Notes: generated from the sequence alone by a model not told the origin. DNA of 64,000 bases from Pseudomonas chlororaphis subsp. piscium (GCF_003850345.1 NZ_CP027707.1:2666001-2730000), one strand, 5' to 3'; shown: positions 17,079 through 25,675, counted from the stretch's first letter. Program-made: numbers and translations.

Positions 17079-17470
17079 TGTAGCCGCTGCCGCAGGCTGC
17101 GATCGAGCGGCACGCTCGCGACGATCTTGCCGGCGCCGGAGCCCCTTCGGGTCTATCGCAGGCTGCGCTAGCGGCTACAGGAATACTGCGTCCCCTCGAT
17201 ATTTCGGCCCCGCTCAATGCTTGTGTAGCCGCTGCCGCAGGCTGCGATCGAGCGGCACGCTCGCGGCGATCTTGCCGACGCCGAAGCCCCTTCGGGTCTA
17301 TCGCAGGCTGCGCCAGCGGCTACAGGGATACTGTGATCCCCTCAATATTCCGGCCCTGCTCAATGCTTGTGTAGCCGCTGCCGCAGGCTGCGCTCGAGCG
17401 GCACGCTCGCGATGATCTTGCCGGCGCCGAAGCCCTTTCGGCTCTGTCGCAGGCTGCGCCAGCGGCTCAG
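17079..17470. repeat. Three tandem copies of a 145-bp REP-like unit
   Basis: Hairpin elements at 17079-17180, 17224-17325 and 17370-17470 begin TGTAGCCGCTGCCGCAGG and end CCAGCGGCTACAGG or a close variant. The spacers between them (for example ATACTG...CTCAATGCTTG) are also repeated, so the period is about 145 bp. The region lies between fisR and a convergent GNAT gene and holds no open frame of interest. Confidence 0.9.
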
Positions 17471-17485
17471 GGGCGAGCAGGGTGG

Positions 17486-18019
17486 CTATCGGTTGTTGTG
17501 GCCGGGCAGGTCGCAGGCCATCACCCACATCCCTATCTGCTCCAGGTCGGTGTTGAAGGGCACCTCGCCTACCTGGCGCAGGCCGGCGCTGGCATAAAAG
17601 CGCTGGGCGCCAATGTTGCTCTTGAGCACGTCCAGCCACAGGCAGGGTTCACCGGCATCGGTGGCGCGTTGCAGCACATGCTCAAGCAAGCGGCGACCGT
17701 GTCCCTTGCCGGCCTGGGACTTGAGCAGATAGATCTTCTGCAACTCGGCACCGGGAATGCCGCTGCCCGGAGTGGGCCGCGCCCAGTTGAGTTTGGCGAA
17801 ACCTATGGGGTGCTGTTGCTCGTCCAGGGCCAACAGCCACAGATGCTCGCTCTTGGCGGCAAGAGAGTCCCGCAGGGTACGGAGGGAGAAGTCCTGGTCG
17901 AGAAACTGCTGTATGCCTTCAGCGGTCCAGATCGAGGAGAAGTGCTCGCGGTAGGTGGCGCATCCGATGGCTTGGAGGGCATCGATATCGCGGCTGTCAG
18001 CTTCACGGATGGTGATCAT
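17486..18019 (-). CDS. GNAT family N-acetyltransferase
   Basis: A 177-residue acetyltransferase with the typical layout: ITIREADSRDIDALQAI at the N-terminus, LQKIYLLKSQAGKGHGRRLLEHV with the acetyl-CoA loop QAGKGHG, and WLDVLKSNIGAQRFYASAGLRQVG near the end. The substrate cannot be named. ATG 18019 is preceded by AAGGA. The gene is convergent with fisR, separated from it by the tandem repeat, and divergent from the PAS-LuxR regulator. Confidence 0.9.
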   Translation of the reverse strand: MITIREADSRDIDALQAIGCATYREHFSSIWTAEGIQQFLDQDFSLRTLRDSLAAKSEHLWLLALDEQQHPIGFAKLNWARPTPGSGIPGAELQKIYLLKSQAGKGHGRRLLEHVLQRATDAGEPCLWLDVLKSNIGAQRFYASAGLRQVGEVPFNTDLEQIGMWVMACDLPGHNNR

Positions 18020-18208
18020 GCTTCATTCCTTGATGGCATTGGCGGATCGGGCCGGGTGCGGCAGCTTAGCCTTTGCGCAGGTGAGGCTCCAGTACTCCGC
18101 TGTCATTGGTGCTTCAGCTTCAGGGCACGATGGCGATGCGCCGTGGTCGTAGCTTCTGCCCCCTTTATCCGCCGCCTTGCCAAGAGTGCGGGCACTTCAG
18201 GAGCTGCC

Positions 18209-19708
18209 ATGAGCCAGGACCTACTCGCCACCGAAACCAATCGCCGCCAGTTGCAGCAGATCATTTCCGGACTGTCCGACGGGGTCATCCTGCTTGAGCC
18301 GGACCGGCGCATTGTCTGGGCTAACGAGGCGGCGCTGGCCATGCACGGGGTCGAAGCCATCGGCGAGCTGGGCGCCGATGACCGCCAGTACGCCGAGCGT
18401 TTCGCCCTGCGTTATCGCAACAATCACCCCCTGGCCCTGGAGAGCTACCCGATCAATAGGGTCGCCGCCGGGGAGACCTTCAGCGATGTGGTGGTGGAGG
18501 TGCGCAGCGGCGAGGGCGAGGGGGAACGCACCTGGGTGCATCGGGTGCGCAGCATGATCCTCACCGACCGCGCCGGCGAGGTGGAGTCCCTGGTGCTGAT
18601 CCTCAGCGACGCCACCGAGTGGGCCAGCGCCGAACAGCGTTTCGAGAAGACCTTCAATTCCAACCCGGCGCCGGCGGTGATCTGCCGCCTTAGCGACCTG
18701 CGCTACATCAAGGTCAACCAGGGCTTCCTGGAAATGACCGGCTATGCCCGCGACCAGGTGATCGGCCGCTCGGTGTACGAGGTGGATGTGCTGGAGGGCG
18801 CCGAGCGCAAGGATCTGGCCATCGAGCGCCTGAACCAGGGCGCGACCATCCCGCAGATGCAGGCCGAGCTGCGCCTGCCCGAGGGTGGCAGCAAGCTGGT
18901 GATAGTCGCTGGCCAGCCACTGGATATCAATGAAGAAGACTGCATGCTGTTTTCCTTTATGGACCTGGAGCCGCGGCGCAAGGCGGAGACCGCCCTGCGC
19001 CAGAGCGAGGAGCGTTTTGCCAAGGCCTTCCGCCTGACGCCGGTGCCGACCCTGGTGTGCGGTGCCGACAGCCAGCAGATAGTCGATGTCAACGAGGCTT
19101 TTCTCGACAGCACCGGTTACGCCGCCGAAGAGCTGCTGGGCAAGACCGTGGAAGAGGTCGGCTTTATCGCCAGCCCGCAGGCCTGCGCCAGCCTGTTCGG
19201 CGCTCTGGAGAAAAGCGCCGATGTGCGCAACCTCGACCTCAGGGTGCTGAAGAAGGGCGGCGAACGGCTCGACTGCGTGGTCTCGGCCGACACCGTGGAC
19301 ATCCAGGACAAGCCCAGCTACCTGCTGGTGCTGATGGACATCACCGAGCGCAAGCGCTCCGAGCTGGAGCTGGTGTCGGCGATCGAGGAGGTGATGCGCG
19401 ATGCCTCGTGGTTCAGCCAGACCCTGATCGAAAAACTGGCCAATGTGCGCAGCGCCAACCAGGCCGAGCAGCCCAGTGCGTCCTTTACCGACCTGACCGC
19501 CCGCGAGCGCGATGTGCTCGGGCTGATCTGCGAGGGCCTGGCCGACAAGGAGATTGCCGCGCGCCTGCAGCTGGCCCTCAGCACGGTGCGCAATCACCTG
19601 GCCACGGTGTATTCCAAGCTGGCGGTGCACAGCCGCGCCGAGGCCATTGTCTGGGCTCGCGAACGCGGGCTGTTCAGCGGCGACCGTCGCGGCAAGACAC
19701 AGCGCTGA
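18209..19708 (+). CDS. Triple-PAS LuxR-type transcriptional regulator
   Basis: A 499-residue cytoplasmic regulator. Three PAS domains are visible: about 10-125 (SGLSDGVILLEPDRRIVWAN), 145-260 (NPAPAVICRLSDLRYIKVNQ) and 265-390 (TPVPTLVCGADSQQIVDVNE). A LuxR/FixJ helix-turn-helix follows at 430-490 (LTARERDVLGLICEGLADKE). There is no kinase or receiver domain, so the signal is probably sensed and used in one chain. ATG 18209 has AGGAG before it; the frame is open far upstream but that region is antisense to the GNAT gene. The two small stress-type genes follow on the same strand. The ligand is unknown. Confidence 0.88.
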   Translation: MSQDLLATETNRRQLQQIISGLSDGVILLEPDRRIVWANEAALAMHGVEAIGELGADDRQYAERFALRYRNNHPLALESYPINRVAAGETFSDVVVEVRSGEGEGERTWVHRVRSMILTDRAGEVESLVLILSDATEWASAEQRFEKTFNSNPAPAVICRLSDLRYIKVNQGFLEMTGYARDQVIGRSVYEVDVLEGAERKDLAIERLNQGATIPQMQAELRLPEGGSKLVIVAGQPLDINEEDCMLFSFMDLEPRRKAETALRQSEERFAKAFRLTPVPTLVCGADSQQIVDVNEAFLDSTGYAAEELLGKTVEEVGFIASPQACASLFGALEKSADVRNLDLRVLKKGGERLDCVVSADTVDIQDKPSYLLVLMDITERKRSELELVSAIEEVMRDASWFSQTLIEKLANVRSANQAEQPSASFTDLTARERDVLGLICEGLADKEIAARLQLALSTVRNHLATVYSKLAVHSRAEAIVWARERGLFSGDRRGKTQR

Positions 19709-19858
19709 AAGGTGCAGCGCTGACCGGTGCAAATGCACCAGTGTCACCAGTACAAATGACGCTTCTGCGGCGTCACGGGGTTTCTTAGGCTGGGTGATAT
19801 GCGGTGCCGTGGTGGACACGGGCCGTTCACCGAATATCATCAGCTGAAGGAATGCACG

Positions 19859-20110
19859 ATGCGTAGCGAACAGATCAAAGGTGCGGTGGGCACGGTGGCC
19901 GGCAAGGCCCAGGGCGCAGTAGGCGAGTTGCTGGATGACCAGCAGATGCGCCTGGAAGGCGCCGCCCGCCAGGCCGCGGGGCAGTTGCAGGAAACCTATG
20001 GCGATGCCCTGGACAGCGTCTCCACTTTTGTCCGCAACAAACCCTTGGCCAGCGTCGCCATCCTCGCCGGGGTCGGCCTGCTGGCCGGCCTGTTGTGGCG
20101 CCGTCGCTGA
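19859..20110 (+). CDS. Small CsbD/DUF883-like stress protein
   Basis: An 83-residue protein. The N-terminal half (EQIKGAVGTVAGKAQGAVGELL) is CsbD-like and amphipathic; the C-terminal end (FVRNKPLASVAILAGVGLLAG, then Leu-Trp-Arg-Arg-Arg) is the membrane anchor seen in ElaB/DUF883 proteins. It is probably a general-stress protein attached to the inner membrane by its C-terminus. AAGGA lies ahead of ATG 19859; the longer frame is unlikely. A DUF1652 gene begins 12 bases downstream. Function is not established in this family. Confidence 0.85.
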   Translation: MRSEQIKGAVGTVAGKAQGAVGELLDDQQMRLEGAARQAAGQLQETYGDALDSVSTFVRNKPLASVAILAGVGLLAGLLWRRR

Positions 20111-20121
20111 GGGAGGCCTGG

Positions 20122-20370
20122 GTGATTTCCCAGGCGCAGTTGCGCCGCTATATCGAACAGGGCTTCGCGCCCCTGGCCTGTGCCTTCAGCACCGGCTCTG
20201 ATTCCACACTGACCCTGCGGGTCTTCGAGCCTGAAAGCGGACGGGTCGACCTGGTGGTCACCGGCATCGACCCGCGCGCGCTTGCGACAGAAGCGGACGT
20301 GCTGGCGATGATCGAGGAGCTGCTGTACGAGTTGCGCAGCAACTCCATCAGCCTGGTGCACCTGTCCTGA
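20122..20370 (+). CDS. DUF1652 family protein
   Basis: An 82-residue protein starting at GTG 20122, preceded by GGGAGG. It carries the family pattern LRRYIEQGFAPLACAF, then LTLRVFEPESGRVDLVVTGI, then the helix MIEELLYELRSN. DUF1652 is a small Pseudomonas family of unknown function. It follows the CsbD-like gene by 12 bases and is probably co-transcribed with it. No motif suggests an activity. Confidence 0.85.
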   Translation: MISQAQLRRYIEQGFAPLACAFSTGSDSTLTLRVFEPESGRVDLVVTGIDPRALATEADVLAMIEELLYELRSNSISLVHLS

Positions 20371-20398
20371 CCGCAGCGCCTGAGCGGGGAACCGCATC

Positions 20399-20503
20399 TG
20401 TAGGAGCGAGGCTTGCCCGCGATGGTGGTGAACGATAACGCGGGCTGCCTGAAACACCGCGTTGCCATGAGGATTTTTCGCGGGCAAGCCTCGCTCCTAC
20501 AGA
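20399..20503. repeat. REP-like inverted repeat (TAGGAGCG family)
   Basis: TGTAGGAGCGAGGCTTGCCC and its inverse GCAAGCCTCGCTCCTACAGA enclose a 55-base interior. It sits between convergent genes and could act as a bidirectional terminator. Confidence 0.8.
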
Positions 20504-20537
20504 TGCCTGCGTTGCCCAGTAGCGACGAGGCCAGTAC

Positions 20538-21932
20538 TCAGCTCTTGGCGATCAGATTGGGCCGGCAGTCGAGGCTCAGGCGCGCGCCGCCGCTGTCGCT
20601 GCTGCCGACGTCGAGCTTGAAGCCGTGCAGGCTGACGATGGCCGCGACTATGGACAGGCCGAGGCCGAAGCCACCGTGGGAGTTGCTGTCGTCGACCCGG
20701 TAGAAGCGTTGGAACACCGCCTTGCGCTCGGCTTCGGGGATGCCGGGGCCGGAGTCGAGGACTTCCAGGCGCGTGCAGCCGCCATCCTCCACCCCGCGCA
20801 GAATCACCTCGCCGCCCGGCGGGGTGAACTTGATCGAATTGCTCAACAGGTTGGCCAGGGCCTCGAACAGCAGGGCGCGGTCGCCGGTCAGGCTCGGCAG
20901 CCTGTCGGGTACATCCAGGGTCAGGGTCAACTGGCCTTCCTCGGCCAGCGGCAGGTAAAAGTCATACAGCTCGCGCAGCAACGGCAGCGGGTCGAGTTCG
21001 ACAAACCCCGAGCGGCGCTGGTGGTCCTCGATTTCGGAAATCCGCAGCAAGCCGCGAAAACGCGCCATCAATCGATCGGCCTCGGCCAGTACCTGGTCCA
21101 GCTGCAAGGCTTCGGGCGTGCCCTCGACCGCCTGTTGCTGCATGCGGTACAGCTGGGCGCGCAGGCGGGTCAGCGGGGTGCGCAGGTCGTGGGCGATGTT
21201 GTCGCACACGCCCTTGACCTCATTCATCAGCCGTTCGATGCGGTCGAGCATGGCGTTGACGATGGCCGCCAGCATGTCCAGCTCGTCGCGGCGGTTGGAC
21301 AGCGGCAGGCGATGGGTCATGTCGCCGGCGACTATCGCCTCGGCGCTGGCCTGGATGCCGCGAATGCGCCGCAGCGGCCGGCGCCTGAGCAGGTGCCAGC
21401 CGGCGGCGCCGGGGATGATGGTCAGCGACACGCCCCACAGCAGCGCGTGGAGAATGATCCGCGTCACCGCGAACAGCGAGCCGTTGTCGCGCACCAGGAT
21501 CAGCCAGCGGCCATCGCGGGTGTAGGTGGCCACCGCATCGCAACTGTCGCGGGGCAGGCTGGGGTCGTCGGAGTCGATGCAGCTCTTGAGCTCGTGGATC
21601 TGCCCGTCCAGCGGCAGGTCGTCGGGGATCTCGCGGATCGGCCCGCTGAGGTAGTGACGCCGCTCGTCGAACAGGCCATAGGCGTCGATGGCGCGCATGT
21701 CGAAGGTCATGCTGGTGGTCAGGGCTTCTTCCAGCTGCTCGCCCTGGAAGCGCGCGAACAGGTGCTGGCGCTGCATCAGCGAGTGCTTGGCGAGGCTTTC
21801 CAGGTAGCCGGACACCTCGTAGTACATGACGCCCATGAGGATGCAGCTCCAGGCCACGAACAGCGAACTGTAGAGCGCCAGCAGGCGGCTGCTGGAGGAG
21901 CGCCAGCCCTTAGAGGGGTTCAGCAATGACAT
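20538..21932 (-). CDS. Sensor histidine kinase
   Basis: A 464-residue membrane kinase. Seen: first transmembrane span about 18-40, a periplasmic part of about 115 residues with two cysteines (C117, C129 region), second span about 160-182, HAMP linker, H-box NIAHDLRTPLTRLR, and the ATPase boxes NLLSNSIKFTPPGG, DSGPGIP and GFGLGLSIV. It overlaps the response regulator gene by 23 bases. The small periplasmic domain is of no family I can name, so the signal is unknown. It phosphorylates the partner regulator. Confidence 0.92.
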   Translation of the reverse strand: MSLLNPSKGWRSSSSRLLALYSSLFVAWSCILMGVMYYEVSGYLESLAKHSLMQRQHLFARFQGEQLEEALTTSMTFDMRAIDAYGLFDERRHYLSGPIREIPDDLPLDGQIHELKSCIDSDDPSLPRDSCDAVATYTRDGRWLILVRDNGSLFAVTRIILHALLWGVSLTIIPGAAGWHLLRRRPLRRIRGIQASAEAIVAGDMTHRLPLSNRRDELDMLAAIVNAMLDRIERLMNEVKGVCDNIAHDLRTPLTRLRAQLYRMQQQAVEGTPEALQLDQVLAEADRLMARFRGLLRISEIEDHQRRSGFVELDPLPLLRELYDFYLPLAEEGQLTLTLDVPDRLPSLTGDRALLFEALANLLSNSIKFTPPGGEVILRGVEDGGCTRLEVLDSGPGIPEAERKAVFQRFYRVDDSNSHGGFGLGLSIVAAIVSLHGFKLDVGSSDSGGARLSLDCRPNLIAKS

Positions 21933-22593
21933 AACCCGAGCCTCGCACGGTGCGGATCAGCGGGGTCATGCCAGGCGGATCGATTTTTTTACGCAGACGG
22001 CCGATATGCACGTCGATCAGGTTGGTGCCCGGGTCGAAGTGATAGCCCCAGACCTCCTCGAAAATCATCATCCGCGAGAGGATCTGGCCGGTGTTGCGCA
22101 TCAGAAATTCCAGCAGCTTGTATTCGGTGGGCAACAGGCTCAGCAACTGGTCGGCGCGGGTCGCTTCGCGGCTGATCAGGTTCAGCTCCAGGTCGGCCAC
22201 CCGCAGGCTGGTTTCGAATTCCTGCACCGTGCTTTTGCGCCGCAGCAGCACCTCGACCCTGGCCGCCATCTCGTCGGAGGCGAAGGGTTTGGTCAGGTAG
22301 TCGTCGCCACCGGCGCGCAGGCCGCGCACGCGCTCGTCGACATCGGACAGGGCGCTGATCATCAGGATCGGCGTCGACACGCCGATGGTGCGCAGGGTGG
22401 TGACGATCGCCAGGCCGTCCAGCTCGGGCAGCATGCGGTCGAGAGTGATCAGGTCGTAGTCGCCGCTGACGGCGCGCACCAGGCCTTCGCGACCGTTGTC
22501 GACCCAATCCACGTCCAGCCCGTGGCTGCTCAGTTCCGCCACGATTTCGCGGGCGGTTACGGCATCGTCTTCGATGGTCAGAATGCGGGTCAT
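21910..22593 (-). CDS. OmpR-family response regulator
   Basis: A 227-residue regulator with receiver domain (EDD at 8-10, phospho-acceptor D52 in LITLDRMLPELDG, switch K in YLTKPFA) and a C-terminal winged-helix DNA-binding domain (SLLPTEYKLLEFLMRNTGQ ... IDVHIGRLRKKI). It is the promoter-proximal gene of the pair with the kinase. Target genes cannot be read from the window; the divergently oriented small secreted protein gene 184 bases away is a natural candidate. Confidence 0.93.
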   Translation of the reverse strand: MTRILTIEDDAVTAREIVAELSSHGLDVDWVDNGREGLVRAVSGDYDLITLDRMLPELDGLAIVTTLRTIGVSTPILMISALSDVDERVRGLRAGGDDYLTKPFASDEMAARVEVLLRRKSTVQEFETSLRVADLELNLISREATRADQLLSLLPTEYKLLEFLMRNTGQILSRMMIFEEVWGYHFDPGTNLIDVHIGRLRKKIDPPGMTPLIRTVRGSGYVIAEPL

Positions 22594-22777
22594 AAGGGCT
22601 TACCTGATTGGAGATTTCATGACGCAGGCCTGCATTTTGCCAAGAAATCGCCGCGGGCTTTCTAAAAAATCTTTCATCTTCATACCAGCGCCCTGGCGAA
22701 CGCAGGGTAGCAGGCGGGCCGGGTGGGGCAATCGTTGATATCATCCAGCTATTACCGGCTGGCATGGACGCTGCGCA

Positions 22778-23116
22778 ATGCACCTACCTGATTACCTCGA
22801 CTGGAAAGCCCTGGGCGTTGGCCTGTTGCTGCTGGCGGCGGCTCCGGCGTTCGCCGCCAATCAGCCGTGCTCGGGCAAGAAAGGCGGGATCGCCGGTTGC
22901 GACGGCGAGCTGTTCCTGTGCAACGACGGTTCCATCAGCGGCTCCAAGCAAAACTGCGCCGCGCGCTACGGCAACTCGGGCCAGGCCGCGCGTCCACAGA
23001 GCCTGTTGCGCAGCAGCGACGGCTGCCCCTGTGGCGGTGGCAGTTTCTGCACCGGGCCACGGGGCGGGGTCTATTGCCTGACCCCGAGCGGCAGCAAAAG
23101 CTACAAGCGCAAATAA
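22778..23116 (+). CDS. Small secreted eight-cysteine protein
   Basis: A 112-residue protein with signal peptide (hydrophobic 12-26, cleavage after AFA). The mature part has eight cysteines (31, 41, 48, 60, 83, 85, 91, 100), enough for four disulfides, in a Gly/Ser-rich chain with two similar halves (CSGKKGGIAGC and CPCGGGSFC). The C-terminus is basic (SKSYKRK). No enzymatic motif. Similar small proteins occur in pseudomonads without known function. It is divergent from the two-component system and may be controlled by it. The ATG has only a weak ribosome binding site. Confidence 0.75.
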   Translation: MHLPDYLDWKALGVGLLLLAAAPAFAANQPCSGKKGGIAGCDGELFLCNDGSISGSKQNCAARYGNSGQAARPQSLLRSSDGCPCGGGSFCTGPRGGVYCLTPSGSKSYKRK

Positions 23117-23206
23117 CACCCGCAGACGCCGATTGGACAGGCCCGGGCGCCTCTACTAGCGTTGCCGGCACGGCGCCGCCGGAGGGCACTATCGAGGACA
23201 AGTCGA

Positions 23207-23746
23207 ATGGACAAACAGCAAGCCAGGCGCCAAGTCATCGCCAGCCTCGAGGCCGGGCGCTCCAGGGGCGAAACCTTTGCCGCGTTTGCCGGCAGCGGGA
23301 TCAAGGAGCGGCTGCTGGCGTTCTGGATTGCCGCTTATTCCGACCCAGAGCTCTATGCGCGGCACCGGCGCAAGATCCAGATCCTGCTGGCGGTGATGCT
23401 GTTGCAGGCGGTCGTCGGCGCGGTGGCCGGGTTCTTCCTCGGCTCGGTCATCGGCCCGAAGGCCGCATGGGTATTCGCGCTCTTGGGCGGCCTGGTGCCG
23501 CTGCTGTTCGCCTGGGGCTTCCATAAACCTTCGGTGAACGCCTACAGCCTCTATGCCCTTCTGACCCTGTCACAATTCCCCCGATTGTTCGAAGGTTATA
23601 CCGAGGACCCGTTGGGTACCCTGATCGGCGCGGCCATGACCTTGGGGGTGGTGTTTTTCGCGATGTATGTGCGCAGTCTGATTTTTCCGGATTTCGCTTT
23701 CATCGGGCCGCGCAAGGTCAAGGGTCGCTACGTGTTTTCCAGTTAG
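23207..23746 (+). CDS. Membrane protein of unknown function
   Basis: A 179-residue protein starting at ATG 23207 (GAGGA ten bases before). After a basic N-terminal segment (DKQQARRQVIASLEAGRSRGETFAAF is a helix-turn pattern) it has four hydrophobic spans, about 55-80, 84-104, 113-130 and 140-165. The N-terminal part with RGETFAAFAGSGIKER is reminiscent of small proteins with a short regulatory helix, but I cannot name a family. It stands alone between the secreted protein and hcnABC. Confidence 0.75.
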   Translation: MDKQQARRQVIASLEAGRSRGETFAAFAGSGIKERLLAFWIAAYSDPELYARHRRKIQILLAVMLLQAVVGAVAGFFLGSVIGPKAAWVFALLGGLVPLLFAWGFHKPSVNAYSLYALLTLSQFPRLFEGYTEDPLGTLIGAAMTLGVVFFAMYVRSLIFPDFAFIGPRKVKGRYVFSS

Positions 23747-23788
23747 GGCAGGACGGCGGGAGGCGCATTCCAGAGCCTTCCGCTTTGC

Positions 23789-23802
23789 TTGGCCCAGATC
23801 AA
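23789..23802 (+). promoter_or_regulatory. ANR/FNR box of the hcnABC promoter
   Basis: TTGGCCCAGATCAA matches the TTGAT-N4-ATCAA consensus with two mismatches in the left half. It lies about 150 bases upstream of hcnA. ANR activation of hcn under low oxygen is established for Pseudomonas. Confidence 0.7.
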
Positions 23803-23933
23803 TGTTCTTGTTCGACAAACCTACTAGATTGGCCTGGTGTTCAGCCCCGAGGAGCTGGCGTCGCGCAACCGTGATCAGGGTCGATGACCAGGCTCACGCC
23901 GATGCACAGCAGGACGCTGGCATTCCTCTTCAC

Positions 23934-23943
23934 TCAAGGACGA
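23934..23943 (+). promoter_or_regulatory. RsmA/RsmE binding site overlapping the hcnA ribosome binding site
   Basis: TCAAGGACGA fits the (A/U)CANGGANG(U/A) consensus at every fixed position and includes the AAGGA of the ribosome binding site. AGGA and TCCT (23937-23940, 23947-23950) can pair to present it in a loop. Gac/Rsm control of hcnA translation is known in P. protegens CHA0. Confidence 0.7.
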
Positions 23944-23951
23944 ATTTCCTG

Positions 23952-24269
23952 ATGCGCCATACCGAACGAACCTTCGATATCCAGCCGCTGCAACAGGCGG
24001 ATATGACCATCAGCCTCAATGGCCAGCCGGTGACGGCGGCGATTGGTGAAACCGTACTCAGCGTCATCCAGTCCCTCGGGCTGCGTCAGGTGGCGCGCAA
24101 CGACCACGGCCAGCTGGCCGGCGCCTATTGCGGCATGGGCGTGTGCCATTGCTGTCTGGTGCAGATCGACGGCCGACACAAGCGCCGGGCCTGCCAGACC
24201 CAGGTGCGGCCGGGCATGCAGGTGCAGACCGAGGTCAACCGCATCATTGCCGCGGAGGAGGTGCTATGA
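23952..24269 (+). CDS. hcnA: Hydrogen cyanide synthase subunit A
   Basis: A 105-residue [2Fe-2S] protein. The ligand pattern CGMGVCHCC (Cys60, 65, 67, 68) with Cys81 in RACQT is that of the small ferredoxin-like subunits of amine dehydrogenases, and the whole sequence follows HcnA. With HcnB and HcnC it oxidises glycine to hydrogen cyanide and carbon dioxide at the inner membrane. I start at ATG 23952, matching the usual length; the frame upstream is not coding. Its stop overlaps the hcnB start. Control by ANR and by Gac/Rsm is indicated by the two leader sites. Confidence 0.96.
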   Translation: MRHTERTFDIQPLQQADMTISLNGQPVTAAIGETVLSVIQSLGLRQVARNDHGQLAGAYCGMGVCHCCLVQIDGRHKRRACQTQVRPGMQVQTEVNRIIAAEEVL

Positions 24270-25675
24270 GCCTGAATCCACTGATCGTCGGCGGCGGCCC
24301 CGCGGGCATGGCCGCCGCCATCGAACTGGCCGAGCACGGGGTGCGCAGCACCCTGATCGACGAGGCCTCGCGCCTGGGCGGTGTGGTCTATCGCGGGCCG
24401 CTGCGCGACGGCGTGCAGCTGGACTACCTGGGGCCGCGTTATTGCGAAGCCCTGGCGAAACTGCACGGCGCCTTTTCCGACTGCGAACAGATGATCGACG
24501 TACGCCTCAACCACCGGGTGGTAGGGGCCGAAGGCAAGGGCAGCCTGGTCCTGCTGGATGCCGACGAGCAACTACAGGAGGTGGCCTATCCGCAGTTGCT
24601 GCTGGCCGCCGGTTGCCATGAGCGCAGCGTGCCGTTTCCCGGCTGGACCTTGCCCGGGGTGATGCTGCTGGGCGGCTTGCAGCTGCAGATCAAGAGCGGC
24701 GTGGTCAAGCCGCGCGGGCCGGTGGTGATCGCCGGCACCGGGCCGCTGCTGCCGCTGGTGGCCTGCCAGTTGCACGCCAGTGGCGCGAACGTGGCGGCGG
24801 TCTACGAGGCCTGCGCCTTTGGCCGGATCGCCAAGGAAAGCCTGGCGCTGCTGAACAAGCCGCAGCTGTTCCTCGATGGCCTGAGCATGCTCGCCTACCT
24901 CAAGCTGCACCGCATTCCTGTGCATTACGGCTGGGGCGTGGTCGAGGCCCAGGGCACGGACGGCCTGGAAAGCGTCAGCGTGGCGCCGTACTCGGCGAGC
25001 TGGGAACCGGACCTGAGCCGCCAGCAACAGATCGCCGCCCAGACCCTGGCGGTGGGCTACGGCTTTATCCCGCGTACCCAGCTCAGCCAGCAGATGGGCC
25101 TCAACCACGGCTTCAGCCATGACGGCTACCTGCGGGCCACGGCCAATGTCTGGCAGCAAAGCAGCGAGCCGCACATTCACCTGGCCGGCGACATGGGCGG
25201 GATTCGCGGCGGCGAGGCGGCGATGCTCACCGGGCGCATCGCCGCGCTGTCGATCCTGATGCAGCGCGATGTGCTGAGCAACGAGGCGGCCCTGGAGCGG
25301 CGCCAGAAGTACCAGAGCAAACTGGCTTCCATCACCCGTTTCCGTGCGGCGGTGGACCGCTACACCGAGCGCGGCACCGGGCAGATCGAACTGCCGGCCG
25401 CCGACACCCTGATCTGCCGCTGCGAACACGCGACCCGTGGCGATATCGACCGCGCCCTGGAGCAGGGCGTGCAGGACATGGCCAGCCTGAAGATGCGTAC
25501 CCGGGTGAGCATGGGCGACTGCCAGGGCCGCATGTGCGTGGGCTATTGCAGCGACCGTTTGCGCCAGGCCACCGGGCGCCAGGATGTGGGTTGGCTGCGC
25601 CCGCGTTTCCCCCTGGACCCGATTCCCTTTTCCGCTTTCCCTCAACCGAGCAAGGATGCTTTGAATCATGAGTAA
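24266..25675 (+). CDS. hcnB: Hydrogen cyanide synthase subunit B
   Basis: A 469-residue flavoprotein. Seen: FAD motif IVGGGPAGMAAA at the N-terminus, the second nucleotide-binding block VVIAGTGPLLPLVA in the middle, GDMGGIRGGEAAMLTG, and a C-terminal BFD-like [2Fe-2S] domain with CRCEH and GDCQGRMCVGYC. Length and motifs match HcnB. It joins HcnA and HcnC in the cyanogenic glycine dehydrogenase. ATG 24266 overlaps the hcnA stop (ATGA), and the 3' end overlaps hcnC by eight bases, so all three are coupled. Confidence 0.96.
   Translation: MSLNPLIVGGGPAGMAAAIELAEHGVRSTLIDEASRLGGVVYRGPLRDGVQLDYLGPRYCEALAKLHGAFSDCEQMIDVRLNHRVVGAEGKGSLVLLDADEQLQEVAYPQLLLAAGCHERSVPFPGWTLPGVMLLGGLQLQIKSGVVKPRGPVVIAGTGPLLPLVACQLHASGANVAAVYEACAFGRIAKESLALLNKPQLFLDGLSMLAYLKLHRIPVHYGWGVVEAQGTDGLESVSVAPYSASWEPDLSRQQQIAAQTLAVGYGFIPRTQLSQQMGLNHGFSHDGYLRATANVWQQSSEPHIHLAGDMGGIRGGEAAMLTGRIAALSILMQRDVLSNEAALERRQKYQSKLASITRFRAAVDRYTERGTGQIELPAADTLICRCEHATRGDIDRALEQGVQDMASLKMRTRVSMGDCQGRMCVGYCSDRLRQATGRQDVGWLRPRFPLDPIPFSAFPQPSKDALNHE

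Noticed and set aside
17079..17470. CRISPR-like array
   Set aside because: Three units of about 100 bases with repeated, not variable, spacers and strong internal stems; no cas genes. It is a tandem REP-like repeat.
17498..18208. Upstream extension of the triple-PAS regulator
   Set aside because: Antisense to a GNAT gene, with atypical composition; ATG 18209 has a good ribosome binding site.
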